Notes: generated by a model from the letters alone, not told the origin. Counted from the first letter of the stretch, positions 1 to 7,299 are shown. The stretch: 13,319 nt of DNA from an uncultured Phascolarctobacterium sp. (GCA_958448515.1 CAUDEF010000026.1:1-13319); one strand, 5' to 3'. Numbers and translations: made by a program.

Positions 1-84
1 TCGCGTGATTAACATCTTCTAAATCTTTCCGGGACGTTACTTTGAAATTTAACGCTTTTGCGTAATTATAAGGCTTTACTGCAT

Positions 85-125
85 AAAAAAAGCTGCTCCG
101 GCACAAATGCCGAAGCAGCTTTTTT
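85..125 (-). terminator. Bidirectional intrinsic terminator after the valS-folC-ligase operon
   Basis: A 13-bp stem (91-103 with 108-120) encloses a 4-nt loop. It is flanked by seven A's on the left (85-91) and six T's on the right (120-125), so it can terminate in both directions. Read on the minus strand the only irregular pair is a G-U wobble, whereas on the plus strand it is an A-C mismatch; this suggests its main job is ending the leftward operon. It lies 10 bp beyond the stop of the ligase-like gene. The remaining bases 1-84 show no gene I can support. Confidence 0.9.
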
Positions 126-134
126 AAATTACTT

Positions 135-1421
135 TTATCTTTTTACTTCATATTTATCCAGATAGTTAGTCAGCATTACCAGTATGCCCATCAGCCAGAA
201 CAGCAGACCCATTTGTGTATTAAAATACACATGGTCTGTTAAGCCGCCAACGGCAATGCCCACAGTTGCCAGCACATAGCCTCTGCCTACAGCAGTAGTC
301 CACACGCCCTTACGATTAAAGGCCAGCTTCCACGCGTAGCAGAAAAACATGCCCCACACTGCCAGAAAGGCAAAGAGTCCATGCCAGCCAAGTTCTGCCA
401 GCACATTCAAAAACAGATTATGGCAATGATACATAATAACACTGGTATCTGCCAGATAGTAATTATATGTAGGATAAATAAACTGATAGCCATACCAGCC
501 AACCCCCAATGGGTTAGCTTCAATAATCCAATTGGTACTTCTGAAATATGCCACGCGCAGTGCCATGGAAGTATCCTGACTGTTTAAAACAGAGATCAGC
601 CTGTGCCACACAGCATCACCGCCAAAGTACAGGGCGCAGGCAGTTACCAGTGCCACGGGTACAAAGGCCTTGTGATAAAACAGCATGCAGAAGACTACCA
701 GCATTGCACCGCACGCCAGCCAGTTGCCTCTGGAATAGGTAAAGAGCAGGCAGCAGGCAGCCAAAAGTCCTGTAATAACAAGCCACAGACGCAGCCTTCT
801 GTTTTTAAAGACGCTGAAAAATGCCGCCACATAAGAAATTACCAGCACCAGGTACCCTGCCAGAATATTGGGATTTACAAGGGTGGAATACACTCTTATT
901 TTCAGCTCCGGAAAGGTATTGGGGTCCACCCACACGCCTTCTACAGCAGCGCCAAAGATCTTCTGCAAAATACCGATAATACTTACGGCAACAGAAACGG
1001 TCAAAAAGGCACCGATAAGCTGCAGAGGACGGGGCAGGCGCAGAAAGCGCTCGCGCCAGTTTCTGACAGGGGGCAGTACTAAAAAGCTGTTGGGCCTAAG
1101 CCAGCCATACCGCAAAAGTACAAAAATCAGCGCCGCATACTGTCCCACTACATACAAAAAGTTAAAGGACGAAGCAAATTTATCTGCTGACAGATGCAAG
1201 GACAGCCAGCCGATAACCAGGAGCAGATATAAAAGTCCCTGCTGCCATTTTTTTAAAATTTTGCGTTTACGTTTATGCCAGGAGCCAATCAGCGCGCAGA
1301 TAAAGGTAATGCTTACGCAAAAGGCAGTAAACGCCTGATTTAAAGGGATAACCGCTACTGTAAAAAGCAGCATGTAATAGACAATTTTATCCAGTTTATC
1401 AGTATAAGCTTTTAATGCCAT
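135..1421 (-). CDS. O-antigen ligase/polymerase-like (Wzy_C/WaaL-type) multi-spanning membrane protein
   Basis: A 428-residue, very hydrophobic protein with roughly ten or more predicted membrane spans. Features typical of the O-antigen ligase/polymerase (Wzy_C) superfamily are visible: NPNILAGYL at 183-191, TYSRGNW at 228-234 (Arg in a short loop after a span), a large external loop at about 265-335, and HCHNLFLNVLAELGW at 332-346. Family members join polysaccharide or oligosaccharide from undecaprenyl carriers to lipid A core or protein, or polymerise O-units; sequence alone does not separate WaaL, Wzy and PglL types. The start overlaps the end of folC by 10 bp and has GGGAG 8 nt upstream, so it is probably translationally coupled and is the last gene of the valS operon. 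No glycan cluster is visible alongside. The superfamily assignment is fairly secure; the substrate is unknown. Confidence 0.8.
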   Translation of the reverse strand: MALKAYTDKLDKIVYYMLLFTVAVIPLNQAFTAFCVSITFICALIGSWHKRKRKILKKWQQGLLYLLLVIGWLSLHLSADKFASSFNFLYVVGQYAALIFVLLRYGWLRPNSFLVLPPVRNWRERFLRLPRPLQLIGAFLTVSVAVSIIGILQKIFGAAVEGVWVDPNTFPELKIRVYSTLVNPNILAGYLVLVISYVAAFFSVFKNRRLRLWLVITGLLAACCLLFTYSRGNWLACGAMLVVFCMLFYHKAFVPVALVTACALYFGGDAVWHRLISVLNSQDTSMALRVAYFRSTNWIIEANPLGVGWYGYQFIYPTYNYYLADTSVIMYHCHNLFLNVLAELGWHGLFAFLAVWGMFFCYAWKLAFNRKGVWTTAVGRGYVLATVGIAVGGLTDHVYFNTQMGLLFWLMGILVMLTNYLDKYEVKR

Positions 1422-2716
1422 TGCTCCTGCTCCCGCTGCAAACGCGCTTTAAATTCGCCAACAAGATACAGACTGCCGCAGACGCAGACAACGCCGTCAT
1501 TACCTGCTGCCTGCACAGCTTTGGTATAAGCCTGCATCAAATCATTTTCCGCAATGGCATTACCGCCGATAAGCTCTGTTAAAGCTTCAGCAGATGCCGC
1601 TCTGTTGTTATCGCTTACCTTAACTGTATGTACAGTATCTTTATCAGTAATCAGAGTTTTGATAACACTGGTCATATCTTTATCGCCCATCATGCCAAAA
1701 ACAAACTGTACAGCTTTGCCCGGGTAATATTTATCCAGTGCTTTGCGCAGTGCCAGCGCTCCGTCAGGATTATGGGCGCCGTCTAAAATAACATCCGGCT
1801 CTGTGGCAATGCGTTCCAGTCTGCCCGGCCACAGGGTATTTGCTACGCCTATATGCAGTGCCAGCTCGTTAATACGGTCATCCTGTTTGGAAATCAGCTT
1901 GGCGGCTACAACTGCCACGCTGGTATTTTTTATCTGATGTTCACCGGGAAGTTTAACAGAGTAGTCAGAATGGTAAAAATCGCCTGCATGGAGGGTAAAG
2001 GTCTGCCCTTCCATGGAGCTTGTTACCTCTGTGCCGTAAAAGGCCTTGCCGTAAAGGTAAACAGGCGCCTCCTTAAACATGGCCATGGTAACAATGGGAC
2101 CCAGTGCTTCTTCGCCTTCAGCAGCAGTAACAAGGGGTACCTTTTCCTTAATGATGCCAGCTTTCTGCATGGCAATACGCGCCAGAGTATCACCGCAGCG
2201 GTCAGTATGATCTAATGAAACATTGGTAATTACAGATACCACAGGAGTGATGATATTGGTAGAATCCCACAGTCCGCCAAGACCAACTTCGATTACGGCA
2301 TAATCAACCTTCTGCAGATAAAAATGCAGAAAAGCTGCCGCTGTTAAAATTTCAAACTGAGTAGGCTGCTCGCAGACACCTTTTTTTACAATGCTGTCAG
2401 CAGCTGCTTTAACAGCGGTAATGGCAACAGCAAAATCTTCATCACTGATATCCTGTCCGTTAATGCTGATGCGTTCGTTATATTTTACCAGATGTGGTGA
2501 GGTAAACTTGCCTGCTTTAAGACCTGCCGCCAGCAGAATATTGGTAATCATGCTGCTGACAGAGCCTTTGCCGTTGGTACCGGTTACATGAACAGTTTTT
2601 ATTTTCTGCTCCGGATTGCCCAGCTCACGCATCAGACCCTCAATACGTTCCATGCCCAGCTGAATGCCAAATTTGCCAAGGCTTTCCAGATAGGCCAAAG
2701 ATTCCTGATAATTCAT
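1412..2716 (-). CDS. folC: Bifunctional folylpolyglutamate synthase / dihydrofolate synthase
   Basis: Cytosolic ATP-dependent ligase that adds glutamate to dihydropteroate and to reduced folates. From the chosen start the protein has 434 residues, normal for FolC. Visible motifs are the Mur-ligase-type P-loop GTNGKGS (46-52), SPHL..YNERI (73-82), EVGLGGLWDSTN (143-154), the LDH segment (168-170), KAGIIK (185-190, containing the lysine usually carbamylated in this fold), LPGEHQ..N (256-264), WPGRLE (296-301), DGAHNP (312-317) and a C-terminal CGSLYLVGE (413-421). An in-frame ATG lies 12 bp upstream at 2728, but the GGAGG ribosome-binding site overlaps it, so the ATG at 2716 (MNYQESL) is preferred. 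folC follows valS by 66 bp, with a weak hairpin between, and overlaps the ligase-like gene downstream. valS-folC adjacency is common in Firmicutes. Confidence 0.97.
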   Translation of the reverse strand: MNYQESLAYLESLGKFGIQLGMERIEGLMRELGNPEQKIKTVHVTGTNGKGSVSSMITNILLAAGLKAGKFTSPHLVKYNERISINGQDISDEDFAVAITAVKAAADSIVKKGVCEQPTQFEILTAAAFLHFYLQKVDYAVIEVGLGGLWDSTNIITPVVSVITNVSLDHTDRCGDTLARIAMQKAGIIKEKVPLVTAAEGEEALGPIVTMAMFKEAPVYLYGKAFYGTEVTSSMEGQTFTLHAGDFYHSDYSVKLPGEHQIKNTSVAVVAAKLISKQDDRINELALHIGVANTLWPGRLERIATEPDVILDGAHNPDGALALRKALDKYYPGKAVQFVFGMMGDKDMTSVIKTLITDKDTVHTVKVSDNNRAASAEALTELIGGNAIAENDLMQAYTKAVQAAGNDGVVCVCGSLYLVGEFKARLQREQEQWH

Positions 2717-2721
2717 AATTG

Positions 2722-2726
2722 CCTCC
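2722..2726 (-). promoter_or_regulatory. Ribosome-binding site deciding the folC start
   Basis: GGAGG sits 5 nt before the ATG at 2716 and overlaps the alternative ATG at 2728. A ribosome bound here cannot also use the upstream ATG, so the four-residue N-terminal extension (MEAI) is rejected. Confidence 0.85.
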
Positions 2727-2742
2727 ATAAATTTATGCAGAA

Positions 2743-2766
2743 AGGCACGACTGCAAAGCCGTGCCT
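2743..2766 (-). terminator. Weak hairpin between valS and folC, possible partial terminator
   Basis: A 7-bp GC-rich stem (2760-2766 with 2743-2749) with a 10-nt loop lies 16 bp after the valS stop. On the minus strand only three U's follow before a mixed sequence, so complete termination is unlikely. It may lower folC/ligase expression relative to valS or protect the valS 3' end. It could equally be an RNA-processing hairpin. Confidence 0.45.
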
Positions 2767-2782
2767 GTGCAAGCTGTTTAGC

Positions 2783-5437
2783 TTATAAGGTTTTCAAATA
2801 TTCAAGACGTTCGTTAATAGCAGCTTTTTTGCTGTTTAACTCTTCTGCTTTAGCTTTTTCTTTTTCGATAACGTCAGCAGGAGCCTTAGCCAGGAAGCCT
2901 TCGTTGCCCAGCTTGCCGTTAACGCGAGCCAGCTCTTTTTCAATAGTGGTCAGCTCTTTGGTCAGACGCTGATTTTCTTTTTCGACGTCAATAAGACCAG
3001 CCAAGGGCAGATATACTTCAATGCCGCTGACAACTGCTGCCATGGCGTTTTCAGGTTTAGCCGCATTTTCGTCCAGTACAGTCAGTTCGCTGATTGCGCC
3101 CATAAGATGTACATAGTTTTCGTTGGCAATGATGCCGTCTTTCAAATCAGCAGCTGCCAGCATGATTGCCGGAACTTTCTTTCCGGGCGGTACGTTTACT
3201 TCCGCACGCATGTTGCGGATAGCTTTGATGCTGTCCATAATTGCATTCATCAGGCGTTCAGCTTCGTCATCCATCAGTGCCGGATCAGCTTCAGGCCATT
3301 TGGAGATCATGATGCTGTCTGCTTCATGAGGCAGGCATTGATAGATTTCTTCGGTGATGAACGGCATGTAAGGATGCAGCAGCTGCATTGCAGAGGTAAG
3401 CACCTGTGCCAGTACATGCTGCGCGGTAGCACGTTCTTCGGCATTTTCTTTATTGTACAGACGAGGTTTAGCAAGCTCGATATACCAGTCGCATACTTCG
3501 CCCCAGATGAAGTCATAAATCAGGCGGCCAGCTTCGCCCAGTTCAAATTTGCCCAGAAGGTCAGTTACAGACTGAGAGGTGTGCTGCAGGCGGGATAAAA
3601 TCCATCTGTCAGCCAGAGTGTACGGAGCAAGTTTGGCATTGGGGTCATAGCCTTCAATGTTCATCAATGCAAAACGGGATGCATTCCAGATTTTGTTAGC
3701 AAAGTTACGGGTAGATTCCACACGTTCCCAGTAGAAGCGCATATCGTTGCCCGGAGTATTGCCGGTAATAAGCATAAAGCGCAGAGTATCAGCGCCGTAT
3801 TTATCAATAACTTCCAGCGGATCGATACCATTGCCCAGGGATTTAGACATTTTGCGGCCCTGGCTGTCGCGAACAAGACCATGGATGAATACTTTTTCAA
3901 AAGGAATTTCATGCATAAATTCCATACCCATAATCAGCATGCGCGCAACCCAGAAGAAGATAATGTCATAACCGGTTACCAGTACGCTGGTAGGATAGAA
4001 CTGGTTAAGAAGCGGAGTTTTTTCCGGCCAGCCCATAGTGGAGAAAGGCCACAGAGCACTGCTGAACCAGGTATCAAGTGCGTCCTCATCCTGATGGATA
4101 TGAGTGCTGCCGCATTTGGGGCAGGCAGTTAAATCAGTGCGGGAAGCCATCATTTCGCCGCAGTCATCGCAATACCATACAGGAATACGGTGACCCCACC
4201 AGATCTGACGGGAAATACACCAGTCACGGATGTTTTCCATCCAGCCGGTATAGGTTTTGGTAAAGCGTTCCGGAACAAACTGAGTGCGGCCGTCTTCAAC
4301 GCAGTCAACTGCAGCTTTTACCAGCGGCTCCATTTTTACAAACCATTGAGTAGAAACAAGAGGTTCTACAACACTGCCGCAGCGCTGGCAATGACCAACT
4401 GCATGAGCGTGTTCTTCAATTTTAACAAGATAACCCTGTTCTTTTAAGTCATTAACAAGGTTTTTACGGCATTCATAACGTTCCTGACCTGCATATTTGC
4501 CGGCTTCTTCAGTCATTAAGCCGTTCATGCCGATAACAACGATGCTGGGCAGGTTGTGACGCAGGCCCATTTCATAGTCGTTGGGGTCATGGGACGGAGT
4601 AATTTTAACAGCGCCGGTACCAAATTCCAGATCAACATAGCTGTCAGCAATAATAGGAATAGTACGGTCGGTTAAAGGCAGGCGCAGAGTTTTGCCTACC
4701 AGATGTCCATAGCGGGGATCTTCCGGATTTACAGCAACTGCAGTATCGCCCAGCATGGTTTCCGGACGGGTAGTAGCAATGGTCAGGTAAGTACCTTCTT
4801 CTTCCACAACAGGATAACGTACATACCACAGATTACCTGCATCATCTTTATGTTCAACTTCAATATCGCTGAGAGCGGTGTTGCAGTTTACGCACCAGTT
4901 GGTAATACGGGTGCCTTTATAGATAAGGCCTTTTTCATATAAGGAGCAGAATACTTCGCGTACTGCCTGAGAGCAGCCTTCATCCATAGTAAAGCGTTTG
5001 CGTTCCCAGTCGCAGGAAACGCCCAGGCATTTTAACTGGTTGATAATACGGTCGCCGTACTGATCTTTCCACTGCCATACGCGTTTTAAGAATTCTTCGC
5101 GGCCAAGGTCATAACGGGTTTTGCCTTCTTCTTTTTTCAGCACTTCTTCTACTTTAATCTGAGTAGCAAGACCTGCATGGTCATAACCGGGCATCCACAG
5201 AGTATTATGTCCCATCATGCGGTGCCAGCGGATTAAAATATCCTGCAGAGTGTTATCCAGCGCATGGCCCATGTGCAATTGGCCGGTAATGTTCGGAGGC
5301 GGAATAACAATGCTGAAAGCATCTTTGCCTTCTTCTACCTCTGCATGAAAATAGCGATGTTCTTCCCAGAATTTATACCATTTTTTCTCTACGGAAGCAG
5401 GGTCATAAACTTTAGGAATGTTATGTTCTTCACTCAT
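2783..5437 (-). CDS. valS: Valine--tRNA ligase
   Basis: Class I aminoacyl-tRNA synthetase that charges tRNA-Val in the cytosol, 884 residues, normal for bacterial ValRS. In order: PPPNITGQLHMGHAL with the HIGH-type signature HMGH at 55-58; the inserted CP1 editing domain including TTRPETMLGDTAVAV (222-236); Cys pairs CVNC (182-185), CQRC (350-353), CDDC (423-426) and CPKC (439-442), probably zinc-binding; LDTWFSSALWPFSTMGWP (454-471), a ValRS hallmark; KMSKS at 529-533; an anticodon-binding helical domain; and a C-terminal tRNA-binding coiled coil (about 814-884). A longer open frame runs upstream to 5527, but those 30 codons are T-box leader RNA; AGGAGG 8 nt before the ATG at 5437 fixes the start. 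Expression should rise when uncharged tRNA-Val accumulates. First gene of an apparent valS-folC-ligase operon. Confidence 0.99.
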   Translation of the reverse strand: MSEEHNIPKVYDPASVEKKWYKFWEEHRYFHAEVEEGKDAFSIVIPPPNITGQLHMGHALDNTLQDILIRWHRMMGHNTLWMPGYDHAGLATQIKVEEVLKKEEGKTRYDLGREEFLKRVWQWKDQYGDRIINQLKCLGVSCDWERKRFTMDEGCSQAVREVFCSLYEKGLIYKGTRITNWCVNCNTALSDIEVEHKDDAGNLWYVRYPVVEEEGTYLTIATTRPETMLGDTAVAVNPEDPRYGHLVGKTLRLPLTDRTIPIIADSYVDLEFGTGAVKITPSHDPNDYEMGLRHNLPSIVVIGMNGLMTEEAGKYAGQERYECRKNLVNDLKEQGYLVKIEEHAHAVGHCQRCGSVVEPLVSTQWFVKMEPLVKAAVDCVEDGRTQFVPERFTKTYTGWMENIRDWCISRQIWWGHRIPVWYCDDCGEMMASRTDLTACPKCGSTHIHQDEDALDTWFSSALWPFSTMGWPEKTPLLNQFYPTSVLVTGYDIIFFWVARMLIMGMEFMHEIPFEKVFIHGLVRDSQGRKMSKSLGNGIDPLEVIDKYGADTLRFMLITGNTPGNDMRFYWERVESTRNFANKIWNASRFALMNIEGYDPNAKLAPYTLADRWILSRLQHTSQSVTDLLGKFELGEAGRLIYDFIWGEVCDWYIELAKPRLYNKENAEERATAQHVLAQVLTSAMQLLHPYMPFITEEIYQCLPHEADSIMISKWPEADPALMDDEAERLMNAIMDSIKAIRNMRAEVNVPPGKKVPAIMLAAADLKDGIIANENYVHLMGAISELTVLDENAAKPENAMAAVVSGIEVYLPLAGLIDVEKENQRLTKELTTIEKELARVNGKLGNEGFLAKAPADVIEKEKAKAEELNSKKAAINERLEYLKTL

Positions 5438-5445
5438 CAAATATT

Positions 5446-5451
5446 CCTCCT
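5446..5451 (-). promoter_or_regulatory. Ribosome-binding site deciding the valS start
   Basis: Perfect AGGAGG with an 8-nt spacer to ATG at 5437. It lies 3' of the T-box terminator, whereas the upstream ATG at 5527 lies inside the leader with no ribosome-binding site. Confidence 0.95.
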
Positions 5452-5462
5452 GTACAATCATA

Positions 5463-5700
5463 AATAAAAAAGTCCTGTTCAACTGAACAGGACGAGTTAT
5501 CGCGGTACCACCTATTTTCTCTGCCAAAAGCAGAGCACTTAAATCGTTTAACGCACGTCTACGTTCAAACCTACTGTTATTTCAGTCTGAAAGCTCCGGG
5601 GCTACAAAATCTGCTGCATTGCACGGCTTGCACCAACCGCCGCTTCTCTAAAGCTCTGCCTTGCGGATTTACTCCCTTTCACAGCCTTTTGATATTTTGT
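5463..5700 (-). promoter_or_regulatory. Valine-responsive T-box riboswitch leader of valS
   Basis: A leader of about 235 nt with the standard T-box parts, read on the minus strand. Stem I opens with an AGUA motif. The matching 3' side contains the triplet GUA at 5605-5603, a valine codon, followed by a purine and a CCCC strand that pairs back to GGG just before AGUA; this is the specifier. Stem III is a 6-bp stem at 5535-5519. The conserved T-box AGGUGGUACCGCG lies at 5513-5501. Within it UGGU (5510-5507) is complementary to ACCA, matching a tRNA with discriminator A, as expected for tRNA-Val. The mutually exclusive terminator follows. Uncharged tRNA-Val should stabilise the antiterminator and allow transcription of valS and the genes beyond it. 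The fine structure of Stem I was judged by eye. Confidence 0.95.
5466..5493 (-). terminator. T-box regulated terminator hairpin
   Basis: A perfect 9-bp stem (5493-5485 with 5480-5472) with loop AGUU is followed by six U's. Its 5' arm directly follows the T-box motif, so forming the antiterminator should compete with it. It ends 15 bp before the valS ribosome-binding site. Confidence 0.95.
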
Positions 5701-5710
5701 TATACACTAT

Positions 5711-5740
5711 ATATTAACAACAAACATCACTCAATGTCAA
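5711..5740 (-). promoter_or_regulatory. Sigma-70-type promoter of the valS leader
   Basis: A perfect -35 TTGACA (5740-5735), an 18-bp spacer and a -10 candidate TAATAT (5716-5711, 4 of 6 consensus bases). The predicted start of about 5704 lies just before the T-box Stem I. The -10 is weak and AT-rich alternatives overlap it. Confidence 0.7.
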
Positions 5741-5853
5741 TGTTTTTATAGATGTTGTATGAACATTTCCATATATTGTCTTTTTTGTATAAAGTAACTA
5801 CTTAATTCTTCTCTTGTATTTACTACAGTGATTTTTCATACTTTATCGTTCAT

Positions 5854-6032
5854 GCTCATTCTTTTGAGCCCAAAAGAACGAGCCAAGAAAAGGCTTTTTC
5901 TTACTGTAGCCTAGCGATAGCGGACATTGCGGCTTTTAAAGCACAGTCCTCGGTTAAATACATGCCGAGGACTGCTCTTAATTTACGCAATATAGAAGCC
6001 AAGCCGCCTGCCGTCTATCGCACTGATGTAAG
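5854..6032. ncRNA. Nested-hairpin intergenic element, possible structured RNA (unrecognised)
   Basis: Non-coding stretch with three adjacent foldable blocks. (1) A 13-bp arm 5854-5866 with 5871-5883 and a 4-nt loop; its one irregular pair is G-U on the minus strand but A-C on the plus strand. (2) AAGAAAA/TTTTCTT around 5885-5902. (3) A long-range fold: 5900-5904 with 6028-6032, 5914-5920 with 6015-6021, 5921-5923 with 6011-6013, 5929-5935 with 6001-6007, and an apical 10-bp stem 5944-5953 with 5965-5974. Transcription has not been shown. No clear promoter or U-tract accompanies it, so it could be a palindromic intergenic repeat rather than an RNA gene. The flanks (5741-5853 and 6033-6071) are AT-rich and show nothing I recognise. 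Confidence 0.45.
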
Positions 6033-6071
6033 CAATTAAAAAATGTAATCAAAATAAAATTTTTCTAAAGC

Positions 6072-6259
6072 CAAGATAAATTCGCGTACTCAATGCCGAA
6101 GACGGTGGGTGAGCCGGCATTCAACCTGCACAAAATACAAATAGCGCCCGGCACGTTTTTCACCGGGCGCGTTGCTTGTAGGCTCACAACATCCGCGCAG
6201 GCTCTCGAACAAAACAGGCGTTTTGGCTACACCTTTTTCGCCTGTAAAAAGGTGTAATA
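6072..6259. repeat. 188-bp intergenic direct repeat, copy A
   Basis: Nearly the same sequence recurs 283 bp further on (copy B) with about 12 substitutions and one inserted base, roughly 93% identity counted by eye. It contains several hairpins: a 7-bp AATGCCG/CGGCATT pair (6092-6098 with 6115-6121), an 8-bp GCGCCCGG/CCGGGCGC pair, a GUUG/CAAC pair, and at the right end two overlapping alternatives, ACACCTTTTT/AAAAAGGTGT and CAGGCG/CGCCTG. No open frame is shared in a coding-like way. The two copies are separated by about 95 bp of AT-rich DNA (6260-6354) in which I see no gene. This is likely a dispersed structured repeat family of the host genome; the family name is unknown to me. Confidence 0.85.
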
Positions 6260-6354
6260 CATAATATAAACTAAATTTACACGCAACCCATTAATTTAAG
6301 AGAAACCTAAACTAAACAATTTAATAATCTGCTATAAACAAACTTTACTAAACT

Positions 6355-6543
6355 CAAGATAAGTTCACGTACTCAATGCCGAAGACGGTGGGTGAGGCGG
6401 CATTCAACCTTCTCTAAACACAAATAGCGCCCGGCACTTTTTTCACCAGGCGCGTTACCTGTAGGTTCACAACATCCGCGCAGGCTCTCGAACAAAATCA
6501 GGCGTTTTGGCTACACCTTTTTCGCCTGTAAAAAGGTGTAATA
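6355..6543. repeat. Intergenic direct repeat, copy B, also the 3' region of the secreted-protein gene
   Basis: Second copy of the element at 6072-6259, in the same orientation. It begins 11 bp beyond the stop codon of the leftward gene at 6555, so on the minus strand it would be that gene's 3' untranslated region. The hairpin at its right end (CAGGCG 6526-6521 pairing with CGCCTG 6504-6499) is followed by a U-rich AUUUUGUU on the minus strand and may terminate or stabilise that transcript. Stem changes relative to copy A (GCGCC-C-GG to GCGCC-U-GG, and CAAC to UAAC) keep pairing as G-U only on the minus strand. Confidence 0.85.
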
Positions 6544-6554
6544 ACAAATCCTCT

Positions 6555-7166
6555 TTACTCACCCATAATCGGATAGTCGTAGTACTTGGCAATTTCAAGT
6601 CTTCTGCCTGCTTCGCCGTCAACCAGCTTATAATCAATCTGCCTTATCATACCGTTCATATAAAGCTGATCGTCATTTTCCAAAATCACAGGAAATCTGC
6701 GGCAGAAAGAATTTTCTACCATAGCCATTTCATCAAAACCTTTGTAGCCTGTGTAGGCAGCCTCTTTTGCATCAGGATCCGGCAGATACACCATGCTCAT
6801 GGACTTGCCATTATTGCTGGAATATCCCAAAAGCTTCATCTGACGGGCAGGAGTATCAGATTTTAAATATACAAAAAGCTCCGGCTGGTTATCCCCATTC
6901 AGATCACCAATTTCTGCCTTGCTGAACTTAAATCCTGAAATATTATGTTTTTCTGTATATTTGCCGTCATTAAAGGTAAAAATCAAATTTTTGCCCTCTT
7001 CCTTAACGGTGTAATCAACGTCATTCCATTCAAATTCATGTACAGTTTTATCCTGAGGCTTTTTTAACTTAATAGGTTTGGAATAGCTGATACTGTCATC
7101 AGCATAGGCAACAGACGCAAAGGCCAGTAAAGTAACTGCAGCAGTTGCAAATAAAACTTTTTTCAT
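6555..7166 (-). CDS. Secreted/periplasmic protein, possibly PliI-like (lysozyme inhibitor family)
   Basis: A 203-residue protein with a clear signal peptide: MKK, a hydrophobic stretch 4-19 and a likely signal peptidase I cut after AYA at about residue 22. The mature part has an acidic turn DLNGDNQPELFVYL (88-... region beginning at residue 88 minus 10, about 78-92) of the kind seen in VCBS/FG-GAP-like repeats. Further on are GYKGFDEMAMVE (130-141), RRFPVI (146-151), RQIDYKLVDGEAG (165-178). From memory this order (acidic turn, G-Y-x-G-x-DE, RRFP, RQ-x-x-YKL-x-x-GEAG) resembles periplasmic inhibitors of I-type lysozyme (PliI), but the SGxxY lysozyme-binding loop of that family is not apparent, so the function stays open. 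A single Cys (145) argues against disulfides. GGAGG lies 7 nt before the ATG. It stands alone between the feo operon terminator and the intergenic repeats; a weak -10 candidate TGTAAT is at 7201-7196. Residue positions are approximate. Confidence 0.6.
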   Translation of the reverse strand: MKKVLFATAAVTLLAFASVAYADDSISYSKPIKLKKPQDKTVHEFEWNDVDYTVKEEGKNLIFTFNDGKYTEKHNISGFKFSKAEIGDLNGDNQPELFVYLKSDTPARQMKLLGYSSNNGKSMSMVYLPDPDAKEAAYTGYKGFDEMAMVENSFCRRFPVILENDDQLYMNGMIRQIDYKLVDGEAGRRLEIAKYYDYPIMGE

Positions 7167-7258
7167 AAAGCATCCTCCCTCTCACGCCAAAACTAATTAC
7201 ATGCAGTAAAATTCCATAAACATGAGTAAAAGTCCTGCTTTATCTTCTGCGGCAGCGC

Positions 7259-7291
7259 AAAAAAAGAGGTACGACCAAAGCCATACCTCTT
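7259..7291 (-). terminator. Intrinsic terminator of the feo operon
   Basis: An 8-bp stem AAGAGGTA/TACCTCTT (7291-7284 with 7271-7264), a 12-nt loop and a run of seven T's on the minus strand (7265-7259). It starts 9 bp after the stop of the small Cys-rich gene and separates the feo operon from the secreted-protein gene. The remaining bases up to 7167 form that gene's upstream region. Confidence 0.9.
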
Positions 7292-7299
7292 AAATTTAA

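Noticed and set aside
1..80. Minus-strand frame reading KVTSRKDLEDVNH at the left edge
   Set aside because: It has no start codon or ribosome-binding site after the terminator, and it is too short to support a gene. A plus-strand gene ending at the edge is possible but cannot be seen.
3107..3598. Plus-strand frames lying within valS, folC, feoB and the ATPase gene
   Set aside because: They are antisense to well-conserved enzymes, have no ribosome-binding sites and show no domain signatures.
5438..5527. 30-codon N-terminal extension of valS
   Set aside because: Those bases are the T-box motif and terminator; the peptide has no ValRS similarity, and a perfect AGGAGG precedes the ATG at 5437.
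5806..6039. Plus-strand open frame of about 78 codons in the intergenic region
   Set aside because: It has no start codon or ribosome-binding site near its 5' end, and it coincides with strong inverted repeats, which by themselves can keep a frame open.
6072..6259. 6S RNA or cobalamin-type riboswitch as an explanation of the repeats
   Set aside because: The stems are serial short hairpins rather than one long bulged rod as in 6S RNA, and I see no B12-box or other riboswitch core.
6072..6543. CRISPR array or insertion sequence
   Set aside because: Only two long units with a single AT-rich spacer; no transposase frame, target-site duplication or short regular repeats.
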